Shown in pieces: positions 9,708 through 18,656 of a stretch of 64,000 bases of DNA (the first letter of the stretch is position 1; every line of letters begins with the position of its first letter). A program made the position numbers and the translations under genes. A model generated the notes under the pieces. It ran no database searches and was not told where the DNA came from. It worked only from the letters and a program-made list of their open reading frames with translations. The stretch is from the NCBI GenBank assembly GCA_021737695.1, contig JAIPDL010000004.1, positions 1 to 64,000 on the forward strand, written 5' to 3'. Source of the stretch: Desulfotignum sp. (GTDB lineage Bacteria > Desulfobacterota > Desulfobacteria > Desulfobacterales > Desulfobacteraceae).

Positions 9708-10021
9708 TCAGGCAAGCGGAGGCGGGGGCGGTGGAAGCTCTCCTTTTTCGTAAGCATCCCGGGCTTTTTTTACCGGGATGCGGGATTCACAGGGCACACC
9801 CACCTGGCACAGGCCGCAGCCGTAGCCTTCATAGTTGTAAAAGGACCGATGTACTCCTTGAATTCCTGGAAAAGGGGATCCGCCCCTGAGGCAAACCCCA
9901 CCAAAACCTCTTCCCAGGCCGGGTCTTTGCCTTGATTCTGCAGATTGTTCAGGGGGGACCGGGCCAGGAAATTGTCAATCAGTTCGATGACCCAGGCGGT
10001 CAGGTTTTCGTTTTTTGTCAT
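9708..10021 (-). pseudogene. Epoxyqueuosine reductase-like 4Fe-4S protein, middle deleted and frameshifted
   Basis: N-terminus MTKNENLTAWVIELIDNFLARSPLNNL...VGFASGADPLFQEFKEYIGPF is joined, with a frame change, to the C-terminal motif YNYEGYGCGLCQVGVPCESRIPVKKARDAYEKGELPPPPPPLA*. The intervening domain is absent. Confidence 0.8.
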
Positions 10022-11828
10022 GAATACGCTCCTGTTTCAGTATCTTCATCCGTGAAAAACCGGGGCAGGTAGATGTTGAAGGTGGTCCCCCGCCCGGGTT
10101 CACTGGACACACTGATGAATCCGTTGTTCTGTCGGACGATGCCGTAGACGGTGGCCAGTCCCATACCCGTGCCTTTGCCCACATCCTTGGTGGTGAAAAA
10201 AGGCTCGAACAGATTGTCCATGGTATTCTTGTCCATGCCGCAGCCGTTGTCGCTGACCGAAAGCAGAGCAAAATCACCGGGCATATAGCCCGGGTGTCCG
10301 CTGCAGTAAGCGTCATCAAATGAGTTGATTCCGGTTTCTATGGTAATTCTGCCCACGCCGGAAATGGCATCCCTTGCGTTGATGCACAGATTAACAAGGA
10401 TCTGGTCAATCTGGGACGGATCCATTTTCACGGGCCATACACGTGCGGCTGCCAGCCATTTCAGATTAAGATCTTCTCCGATGAGCCGGCGCAGCATGGT
10501 GAGCATGCTGTCCACCGTCGCATTCAAGTCCAGCTGCCGGGGGGAAATGGTCTGTTTTCTGGCAAAGGCCAGCAGCAGCTTCGTGATACCCGCAGACCGC
10601 ATCGCTGCCGTTTGAATTTCTTTGAGCGCGGAATGCAGATCGTGATCATCTTCGGTCTGCAGCAGTGCCATTTCCGCATGTCCCAGGATCACCCCCAGCA
10701 TGTTGTTGAAATCGTGGGCAACCCCTCCGGCCAGGCGGCCGATGGATTCCAGTTTCTGTGACTGCCGAAGCTGCTGCTCCAATTGGATGATATCTGAAAT
10801 GTCAGTCGCTATCTGTAACTTGACTAAACGGCCGTCGGTCCACTTGATTGCTCTGTCATGGTTTATGTAAAATTTACCGGTGACAGGGTTTTTACCTTTC
10901 CAGACACAGACGCCATTGGGTTTGCCATCGGGTCCTGTCAAACGGTGGCATCAATACTGTTTAAAACCGTTAAAAATCTTTCATGGGAGGCCCGAAGTTC
11001 TTCCTCTGCCTGCCTGCTGTCGGTGATATCTGAAACAATCCCTTCCAGGGCGATAAGGTCACCCGCAGCATTATGCACGGCTACGCAGCGCTGATGAATC
11101 CATCGAGCCGTTTGATCTTTGTGGACAATCTGGTATTCAAGTGCCGGCGTCAGATGCCCTTTCTGAAGCCTGTGCCATTCAGTTTCGAAATAGTCTGACC
11201 AGTCCGGGTGGATGATGTCTTGAATGAGGCGCGGGTTTTCATACCATGCTTTCGGGGGGTATCCGAAAATCATCGTTGCCGCAGGACTGACATATTCATA
11301 TTCCCCCTCCGGCAATGACATGCGGTAAATCATGTCCGGCGAGTTTTCTGCCAGACGGCGGTATCTTTCTTCACTTTCTTTTAGATTTTCCAGAAATGCC
11401 TTATATGACGAGGTATAGGATTTTATGATAGGTATTGTCAGTAAAAGAAAGAAACAGACCGTTACAATAGATTTTACTAAATTTTTCCTTAACAACGCCT
11501 TTACATAGGTGATGTCATAATCGACACCAACAAGATATTTGACCCCACCCGGGGATTTTTCCGGCACTATGATGGTTCGGACGGTTCCCCACTGATCACT
11601 GACCGTTGTATACGTGGGCGTTTTCTTTTCAAAGGCATCGAAAAAACTGTCATCAGCACCTTCATACTCAAAAAAATAGAAGGTCCCTCTCTCATTTTCC
11701 GGGTCTGCGGCAAGATCACTGGCGACGAAAAAAAGTTTGCCATCCTTTTGAACAATGGTGTAATTATATTTAAAATCCGTCTCTTCAACTATTTTTGTCA
11801 GTTTGTCAGCAACATATTTATCCTGAAT
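10018..11828 (-). pseudogene. PAS-domain sensor histidine kinase, N-truncated and split by internal deletion/frameshift
   Basis: One frame gives DKYVADKLTKIVEETDFKYNYTIVQKDGKLFFVASDLAADPENERG...FLTVLNSIDATV* (stop at 10938). The next frame resumes TGPDGKPNGVCVWKGKNPVTGKFYINHDRAIKWTDGRLVKLQIATDISDIIQLEQQLRQSQKLESIGRLAGGVAHDFNNMLGVILGHAEMAL...HATPase. There is an in-frame TGA directly upstream of the N-terminal part. Confidence 0.8.
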
Positions 11829-11929
11829 TCAAATCACATCTCACCGTCATTTTCTCAGAAGGTTCTATCCGTCAGGCATAGATTCTGACAATTATCAACG
11901 CAACCATACCTGCATTGAGCATCCGTGTA

Positions 11930-13309
11930 CTATTTATCATAAACGTCCATATCAGGATAATACTTTTCCGCACACTCGCGGCAGATGCTGTGACTGAACT
12001 GGGCCTCTGAATGCTTTGCCAGATATTCCTCCATCTGCTTCCAGTATCCTTGGTCATCCCTGATTTTTTTACAATGCATGCAGATCGGCAGAAGGCCGCT
12101 TAATTTCTTCACTTCAGCCAGCGCCTTTTGAAGATCCGCAATCAACCGTTCTTTTTCCAGATCTTTCTGCTTCATCTCAGTGGTGTCACGAATGATCCCC
12201 TGGTATCCGTCGATGGACCCATCCACGGAACGGCGAACCGTGGCCGAAATCTGGCAGTCCATCACATTGCCGTTCCTGTCCATGAGCTTGACTTTAAAAT
12301 CTTTTACAAAACCATGTTTCTCTATAATGTCTATGAATTTGGAACGGTCGTTGAGATTTAAATAAATGTCTTTGGCCCAGAGGTTATTCAGGTCTTCTTT
12401 TTCCATACCAAACAGATTAAAAAACGACTGATTGGCCTCAATGAACTTTCCCTGCACAGAGCTGAAATAAAACGCCTCTTTGGAACTTTCAAATAATATT
12501 CGAAATTTTTCCTCGCTGTTTCGAAGCGCTTCTTCCGCTTGGTTCCGTCGAGTGATGTCCCTGGCAATGCCGAGCACGCCGACAAGTCTGCCGTCAGGGG
12601 TTTTCATGGGTGTCTTGATCGTTTCGAACAACCCGTGGTACCCATCGTCTGCAAATGTCAGCCATTCTTCATTGATGGACGGCCCGTCCGCTTCCATGGC
12701 TTTGCGGTCATGCGCGCGAAAAAAATCAGCCAGGTCCCTGTCGACGAAATCATAATCCGTGTTGCCGGCAATGGTTTTTTCTTTTGCCCCAAAAAACCGT
12801 TCAAATGTGGGATTGCAGCCCAGATAAACCCCATCCGGGTCCTTTAACCAGATCAAGTCGGGGATCGTATCGACCAGTGCCCTGAGCAGTGCCCTGGACT
12901 CAATCAGGCGCCGCTCAGTTTTTTTCTGATCCGTCAGGTCGTTGTAGATCGTGACCACTTCCCCCGTGGGGATCCTGAAAATATGGTTTTCATAATATCT
13001 TGAAAATTTTTCATCCGTATAGATTTTCACGGGGAAATAGGCAGGCGCTCCGGTTTTCCATACATTTCTCATGACCGGGATCAAGCCGTACTCATCAATG
13101 TTGGGTCTCAGATCCAAAAGGCTTTTTCCAAGAACTTCTTCCAGGGTTTTACCCTCAATTTCCAAACTTTTCCTATTAAAATTCCTGATAATGTAATCCG
13201 ATCCGTTTAATCCGTCGTTGATCACTTCATAGACGGCACAGCCGCTGGTCATGTAATCGTATAGCCCTCTATAAAGGGAGTCACTCTTTATCAACGATTC
13301 TTTGGTCAT
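11930..13309 (-). CDS. Multi-PAS signalling protein without a kinase domain, Cys-containing C-terminus
   Basis: Three PAS-like domains; ends KKLSGLLPICMHCKKIRDDQGYWKQMEEYLAKHSEAQFSHSICRECAEKYYPD. Confidence 0.85.
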   Translation of the reverse strand: MTKESLIKSDSLYRGLYDYMTSGCAVYEVINDGLNGSDYIIRNFNRKSLEIEGKTLEEVLGKSLLDLRPNIDEYGLIPVMRNVWKTGAPAYFPVKIYTDEKFSRYYENHIFRIPTGEVVTIYNDLTDQKKTERRLIESRALLRALVDTIPDLIWLKDPDGVYLGCNPTFERFFGAKEKTIAGNTDYDFVDRDLADFFRAHDRKAMEADGPSINEEWLTFADDGYHGLFETIKTPMKTPDGRLVGVLGIARDITRRNQAEEALRNSEEKFRILFESSKEAFYFSSVQGKFIEANQSFFNLFGMEKEDLNNLWAKDIYLNLNDRSKFIDIIEKHGFVKDFKVKLMDRNGNVMDCQISATVRRSVDGSIDGYQGIIRDTTEMKQKDLEKERLIADLQKALAEVKKLSGLLPICMHCKKIRDDQGYWKQMEEYLAKHSEAQFSHSICRECAEKYYPDMDVYDK

Positions 13310-13468
13310 ATCTATACCTGTATCTTATATGAAAATCCTGACATCGTGCACCGGCGGTACCGGGCAGGACGGGCGGATTTCCGGATCAATTTTTTGGGAT
13401 GTATTTTATCACAGAGTTTACCACCACCAGGCATGGCATGCAATGTAAATTCCCCGGAAAACAGAAAA

Positions 13469-14329
13469 TCAGGGCCCTCCCGCATTGATCAGGAACACGG
13501 CCACACAGGCCATGGCCAGGAACAGGTAGTTGGCCGGTCTCAGCGTTTCTTTCCAGAAAACCAGGCTGATGAGCGTGGTGACGGCGATGACCCCCAGTCC
13601 CAGGGTGGGATAGGCAATGGCGCCGGGCAGATGGGACAGGGCCCGGATCCAGAACCAGGTGGCCAGGACATTGGTGATACCCAAAGCCGTGCCCCAGAAC
13701 AGGCAGGCCCGGCCGGGCCGTTTCAGGCCCCTGAGCCGGGGCAGGGTGAAGACCAGGGCCGTGCCGAAAATGACGGCCATGAACGCTTTGGGATCGGCCT
13801 TGGGGGCCAGCTCCGCCTGGATTTTAAAGACAAAATCCGTGATGCCATAGGCGACGAACAGCAGCAGGCCCCAGACAATGCCGTGCCAGAAGGGAAGTCC
13901 TGATCGGCCGAAACGCAGCGGTTCCCGGCTGGCCAGGGGCAGGCACAGAAAGGCCAGGCCGATGCCCAGAGACTGGAAGATTCCTGTGGTCTCGTTGAAA
14001 AACACCAGGGAGCCCAGGGTGGGGATGGCTGCGGACAGGCGCATCAGGGTAGTGGACAAAGCCAGACCCTGGGCCTGGATGGCCTTGTTGAAAAGCCACA
14101 GGCACAGCACATACATGAGCCCGGTGAACATGCCCAGAAGCCAGATGAACATGGAGTTGGTTCCCAGGGTTTTCCAGGCCCCCCAGGCGATAAGCCCGGC
14201 CGTGCACACCACATAGTTGACGGCCAAAAACTGCCACAGGTTGACGGACAGCCGGTTCCCGCCTTTCATGCTCAGGGCCACCCCCGTGGAGAACAGGATG
14301 GCCAGAGCCAGATAGATCATTCCCTGCAT
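13469..14329 (-). CDS. EamA/DMT-family transporter
   Basis: About 10 TM segments, 286 aa, DMT-like internal repeat. Confidence 0.85.
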   Translation of the reverse strand: MQGMIYLALAILFSTGVALSMKGGNRLSVNLWQFLAVNYVVCTAGLIAWGAWKTLGTNSMFIWLLGMFTGLMYVLCLWLFNKAIQAQGLALSTTLMRLSAAIPTLGSLVFFNETTGIFQSLGIGLAFLCLPLASREPLRFGRSGLPFWHGIVWGLLLFVAYGITDFVFKIQAELAPKADPKAFMAVIFGTALVFTLPRLRGLKRPGRACLFWGTALGITNVLATWFWIRALSHLPGAIAYPTLGLGVIAVTTLISLVFWKETLRPANYLFLAMACVAVFLINAGGP

Positions 14330-14335
14330 GGGTGG

Positions 14336-15286
14336 TTAAAAATAATTCCTGAGTTTCAGCTCAAACGGATGGGGGTTCAGGTAAGTCTGGGTTTTGAGCC
14401 AGGGGTGATCATATTTCATCACATAGTGCTTGATCAGGGTCAGCGGCACGATCAAGGGCACATACCCGTCCCGGTACTGGTCAAAGCTGGTCAGCAGCTC
14501 CTGTTTTTCCGACGGGTTCAGATCGGTTTTGAAAAACCCCATGGCATGCTGGAGCACATTGATGTTTTTTTTGAGGGTGGTCATCAGGTTCAGGGCCTTG
14601 AGCAGCAGTCCTTCATAGGTATCCAGCAGTTCATTGAAGTCCTGCTGTTTGCCGCCGGCCACCAGCTTGCCCATCTCCCGGTAAATCTCCTGGCTGTGGG
14701 ACAGGATCAGCAGCTTGTTGTCCGTGTGAAAGGCCACCAGTTTCCCTAAGGTGGGACGGTCCTCCAGGAACCGGCGCCAGCGCTGGAGGGTGAAGATGTT
14801 TTCAATAAAATTTTCCCGCAGTTTGGGGTCATTGAGCCGGCCCGCCTCTTCCACGGGAATCCGGGGAAACTTTTCCGTGAATGCCCGGGCAAACAGGCCC
14901 ACTCCGTTGTTTTTTATTTTGCCGTCTTCGCCATACACCTTGATCCGGTAAAGCCCGCTGCTGGGGGATTTGCTCTTGAAAATAAACCCGCACAGGTTTT
15001 CTTTTTCCAGGTCCGGCAGTTTTTTTGCTATCCAGTCCTGCATCTGCCGGGTGTGGTCCTCCCGGGTTTTCCTTGTGATCAGCCGGGGGTTGTCCGGATC
15101 TCCCTCCAGGCGCAGGGAGTTCCTGGGGATGGGCATGCCGCATTCCACTTCCGGGCACACGGGCACATATTCGCAGAACAGCCCCAGGGTCTGGGTGAGA
15201 AACCGGTCGTGGCTGTGGCCTCCGTCATACCGGACGGGGTTGCCCATCAGGCAGGAACTGATACCGATTTTTATGGGTGACAACAT
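14336..15286 (-). CDS. DUF523 + DUF1722 domain protein
   Basis: IKIGISSCLMGNPVRYDGGHSHDRFLTQTLGLFCEYVPVCPEVECGMPIPR (DUF523), then a YbgA/DUF1722-like region. ATG 15286 preceded by aggatg. Confidence 0.88.
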   Translation of the reverse strand: MLSPIKIGISSCLMGNPVRYDGGHSHDRFLTQTLGLFCEYVPVCPEVECGMPIPRNSLRLEGDPDNPRLITRKTREDHTRQMQDWIAKKLPDLEKENLCGFIFKSKSPSSGLYRIKVYGEDGKIKNNGVGLFARAFTEKFPRIPVEEAGRLNDPKLRENFIENIFTLQRWRRFLEDRPTLGKLVAFHTDNKLLILSHSQEIYREMGKLVAGGKQQDFNELLDTYEGLLLKALNLMTTLKKNINVLQHAMGFFKTDLNPSEKQELLTSFDQYRDGYVPLIVPLTLIKHYVMKYDHPWLKTQTYLNPHPFELKLRNYF

Positions 15287-15422
15287 AATAGACATCCTCC
15301 TGGTTTGAATTGAAGTGAACCGATACATATCGCCCGGAACAAATCAGATTGACTTTGCCTGCTTCAATATATAGGTTCTGTGACAGATTGAAACCTCTTT
15401 TTGAAAGGGAGCGGTTATTTTC

Positions 15423-16568
15423 ATGAGATTCAGGGGAAAAAAAGGCAGGTTTCAGGGCCGGGCGCTGGTGATGGCCGGGTTGCTGCTGCTGGCAGGGGGG
15501 ATGGTTGCCTGCACGCCCAAAGAGAAGCAGACATATACTGAAGCCTTGTGGGAAGACCAGGTGGCCCAGACCCAAACAGCGCATCTGTATGCCCCCCATG
15601 TGGCGGCGGACGGTCGGTTTTTCGCTCCCTGGATGCCCATGCCGGACAAGAGCTTTTTGGATGTGGCGTGGTGGAAACTCACATCCTCCACCTCGTACAC
15701 CCAAGAGGAACAGGCGTTTCTGCCGGCCGTGCTGCCGGACACGGCAGAGCGCCTGGCACAGACCAGGGGGGATTTCATCCTCTGGATCGGGCACAACACG
15801 TTTCTGGTCCGTGTCAATGATACATACTGGCTCACGGACCCGATGCTGTCGAAACGGGCCCTGGTGCCGGCCCGGGTCACGCCGCCGGCCCTGACCATTG
15901 AAGCGCTCACCCGCCTGGTGCCGGAAGTGAATATCCTGATCACCCACAACCACTACGACCACCTGGACCGGGCCACCATGAAGCAGCTGCCGCCGGATGC
16001 CCGGGTGTTTGTGCCCCTGGGGTTGAAACGTCCGGTGGAAAACATGAACAAGACCGATGTCCGGGAAATGGACTGGTGGGAGGAACAGGACCTGGGCGCC
16101 GGGGGCCGGCTGATCTGTCTGCCCGTCCAGCACTGGTCCCAGCGCATCACCCAGGGCCGGAACAAGACCCTGTGGGCCTCCTGGCTGTTGATCACCCCGA
16201 ATGTCACCCTGTATTTCGGCGGAGATACGGGATATTTCAAGGGATTTGAGGAGATCGGACGGCGGTTTCCGGATATCGATTATGCGTTTATGGCCACCAC
16301 TGCCTACCATCCCCGGTGGTTCATGGCCTACAACCACATGAACATTCCCGAGGCGGTCCGGGGATTTGAACAGCTGGGTGCAAAATATTTCATTCCCACC
16401 CAGTGGGGGACGTTTCACTTAGGGGATGAGCCCGCCGGATATCCCGGCCTGGACCTGGCCCGGTATATCCGGGACAATCAGCTGGATGCTTCGCAGTTCA
16501 AGATCATGGATATCGGTCAGATTCTTGCCATAGATCCGGAATCTACCCGGAAAAAGACTTTTGAATAA
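15423..16568 (+). CDS. MBL-fold metal-dependent hydrolase, lipoprotein
   Basis: Lipobox LLLAGGMVAC; ITHNHYDHLDRATMKQL, FGGDTGYFKGFEEIGRRFPDIDYAFM. Confidence 0.92.
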   Translation: MRFRGKKGRFQGRALVMAGLLLLAGGMVACTPKEKQTYTEALWEDQVAQTQTAHLYAPHVAADGRFFAPWMPMPDKSFLDVAWWKLTSSTSYTQEEQAFLPAVLPDTAERLAQTRGDFILWIGHNTFLVRVNDTYWLTDPMLSKRALVPARVTPPALTIEALTRLVPEVNILITHNHYDHLDRATMKQLPPDARVFVPLGLKRPVENMNKTDVREMDWWEEQDLGAGGRLICLPVQHWSQRITQGRNKTLWASWLLITPNVTLYFGGDTGYFKGFEEIGRRFPDIDYAFMATTAYHPRWFMAYNHMNIPEAVRGFEQLGAKYFIPTQWGTFHLGDEPAGYPGLDLARYIRDNQLDASQFKIMDIGQILAIDPESTRKKTFE

Positions 16569-16580
16569 ATGCTTGGAGAA

Positions 16581-17042
16581 TTACAGCGAGCTGGTTTTGT
16601 CTTGTGAATTTTTCTCTGATGTGGCTGGTGTGTTGGGGTACTGTTGTAAAAATTGCCCGAGGTTCAGCACACGAATCGCCACATTTTGAAAATCAGGCTC
16701 ATTTCTGGTGATAATGACATCAATCCCTGCCTTTTCAGCTGCACCCACTTGAACAGCGTCTTCAAAATCCGCCAGTCCCAGTTTCAATGCTCGCAGGATG
16801 ACCCATTTATCGACAGCAGCAACGTCAACATACTGCAACAGATCCTCAATGAACGCCAGCGCAATGTCTTTGCCTTTGGCCTTGCGTACTATATAAAAAA
16901 GATCTGTAATGGTGGTGGCCGTCATGTACAAAGGAAACTTTCGGTGTTGGGCGGTGGAGAGCACCTGTGCCGCCTGCTCCACAAAAGGCTGACGTTTCAA
17001 CGCAATGTCCAGCAGAATATTTGTATCCAGCAACAGGTTCAA
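16581..17042 (-). CDS. PIN-domain toxin (VapC-like)
   Basis: MNLLLDTNILLDIALKRQPF... with conserved acidic residues (ADFEDAVQVGAAEKAGIDVIITRNEPDF). Overlaps its partner by 4 bp (ATGA). Confidence 0.88.
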   Translation of the reverse strand: MNLLLDTNILLDIALKRQPFVEQAAQVLSTAQHRKFPLYMTATTITDLFYIVRKAKGKDIALAFIEDLLQYVDVAAVDKWVILRALKLGLADFEDAVQVGAAEKAGIDVIITRNEPDFQNVAIRVLNLGQFLQQYPNTPATSEKNSQDKTSSL

Positions 17043-17281
17043 GTGTATTTCTCCTGAAGATACCGATATTTCAAGTCATCAGGGTCAACGTCTTCCAGAA
17101 AACCAGTCCATTTTTTCAAAAAGTCTTCGATGCTTGGCGACGATTCCTGGCGCTGTTCTTCTGGTGTTTTCAGCACCACAAACACCTCAACTGAGCGATT
17201 GGCAAAACGAGCGCACTCCGGGATGCGGAATGTACCGTCCTGTAATACAGTGGTGTCAAATTTATACGCTTCCATGCTCAC
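17039..17281 (-). CDS. Antitoxin partner of the PIN toxin
   Basis: 80 aa MSMEAYKFDTTVLQDGTFRIPECARFANRSVEVFVVL, immediately upstream of and overlapping the PIN gene. Confidence 0.75.
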   Translation of the reverse strand: MSMEAYKFDTTVLQDGTFRIPECARFANRSVEVFVVLKTPEEQRQESSPSIEDFLKKWTGFLEDVDPDDLKYRYLQEKYT

Positions 17282-17399
17282 GCTCCATTCGTCCTGATAA
17301 AATTCTCTGCTTTTTCAGCGAACCTATCGCTTCTATCACAACACTATATGTGTATAATATCAAAGGAACTATCGCAAGAATTTTATGATGTTCGGGCTG

Positions 17400-17518
17400 C
17401 CGTCGGTTGCAGAGATCCAGAATCACTTCGCTGGCATTGTTATAATAACCGGATGCCACTTTTTGTTTAATCCTGGTTTCAAGTTCAGGTGTGAGTGAGA
17501 TATGCCTTTTATCAAAGG
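17400..17518 (-). pseudogene. ParD-like antitoxin remnant
   Basis: AFDKRHISLTPELETRIKQKVASGYYNNASEVILD resembles a ParD RHH N-terminus. There is no start codon and the frame runs into unrelated sequence. Confidence 0.5.
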
Positions 17519-17520
17519 CT

Positions 17521-18654
17521 TCAGTAGCCGGTCATCTCCAGGTATCCCAGGCCCTGGACATTGTTTCCGGTAAAGCGCATGGCCCCTTCCCAGTAAGCAA
17601 AGGCATGGGTATGCTCCTGGTGGTCGATCACCGGGGTCACGTGCAGGTCCAGGTCATGATCCGGGATCTGAATCCGCCAGCGGAGCGGATAGCGGATCCC
17701 CGTGTCCGGGCTTTTCCAGAAAGATTCCGGTGTCAGGGTCATGTCCGTTTCCGACAGGATCACATAGGTGCCGTCCGAAAGAGAGATGCTGCCGAAACCG
17801 AATCCGTTGGGAGTCCCGTCCGCTTTTCTGATCCGGCACACCATGAGGTCCCGGCCGTCTTCCATGTGGGCGGAAAACCAGTCCCATCCCTGGATGTCTT
17901 CTCCCAGCACCGTGGTGCTCCATTCATGGTCAAACCAGGAATGGCCTTCGACCTGAAACCGGTCCTCTCCGATGGCGATGGTGCCGTGGGTGAGAAGCCG
18001 GGGCAGGGAATAATAATAGGAAGCATTGCCTTTGCCCGGGCCTTTGGGGGAAAATCCCCGGTCCCCCTGGAAAATGGGGGGCTTGGTCTGTACCAGGGTG
18101 AATGACAGGGAGATGTCACTGGCTGCAGCTTCCATCACCAGGTTCGAACCCGTGGTATCGATCTGCTGGACCTGCCAGTCGTCCAGCCAGACAGTGAAGG
18201 GATCGGACCGGGTGCCGGCGATGTTCAGGCTTTGGCGGTTCATGCGGGAAAAGCTGTGGAACTGACGGTTCCGGGTGTCCGTAATTGCAAAATGGGCCAG
18301 GTACAGCTGCCGGGTCCGCCATTGAGACGTTCCTGTGACGGGATCACACGACAATGCCTGGCGGAAAAACGTGAGCTGATAACCGAAATGCCGGCCCGTG
18401 TCCGTGGTCAGGTTGCCCGTGTAGTACCACCATTCCGTGCGGAAGGTGTCGTGAGGTCCGGCATCCTCGGGAAACGTCAGGGGCCGGGGAGACATGACCC
18501 GGTCAAAGCAGTCCGTGCCCCGGGTTTCAGACAGGGCCTGGGCAATATCGATACGGTCTGAATCCTCCGGGGTGCAGCCCCAGAAACAAAGGACGGGCAT
18601 CAGGAGCAGCACGGAGACAAGCATGTGTATGGCAATGATGGACAGACGTTTCAT
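17521..18654 (-). CDS. Lipocalin-like / carotenoid 1,2-hydratase-type lipoprotein (AttH-like)
   Basis: FPEDAGPHDTFRTEWWYYTGNLTTDTGRHFGYQLTFFRQAL, GHSWFDHEWSTTVLGEDIQGWDWFSAHMEDGRDLM; lipobox-like LCFWGC. Confidence 0.88.
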   Translation of the reverse strand: MKRLSIIAIHMLVSVLLLMPVLCFWGCTPEDSDRIDIAQALSETRGTDCFDRVMSPRPLTFPEDAGPHDTFRTEWWYYTGNLTTDTGRHFGYQLTFFRQALSCDPVTGTSQWRTRQLYLAHFAITDTRNRQFHSFSRMNRQSLNIAGTRSDPFTVWLDDWQVQQIDTTGSNLVMEAAASDISLSFTLVQTKPPIFQGDRGFSPKGPGKGNASYYYSLPRLLTHGTIAIGEDRFQVEGHSWFDHEWSTTVLGEDIQGWDWFSAHMEDGRDLMVCRIRKADGTPNGFGFGSISLSDGTYVILSETDMTLTPESFWKSPDTGIRYPLRWRIQIPDHDLDLHVTPVIDHQEHTHAFAYWEGAMRFTGNNVQGLGYLEMTGY

Positions 18655-18656
18655 GG

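Noticed and set aside
9678-9935. 85-aa plus-strand ORF
   Set aside because: Antisense to the epoxyqueuosine-reductase-like remnant.
15225-16418. 397-aa minus-strand ORF
   Set aside because: Antisense to the MBL-fold hydrolase; residue pattern is antisense-like (many H, Q, G, P).
17262-17400. C-terminal half of the 65-aa ORF at 17262-17459 as part of a real antitoxin
   Set aside because: After ASEVILD the translation loses any antitoxin resemblance; treated as decayed sequence.
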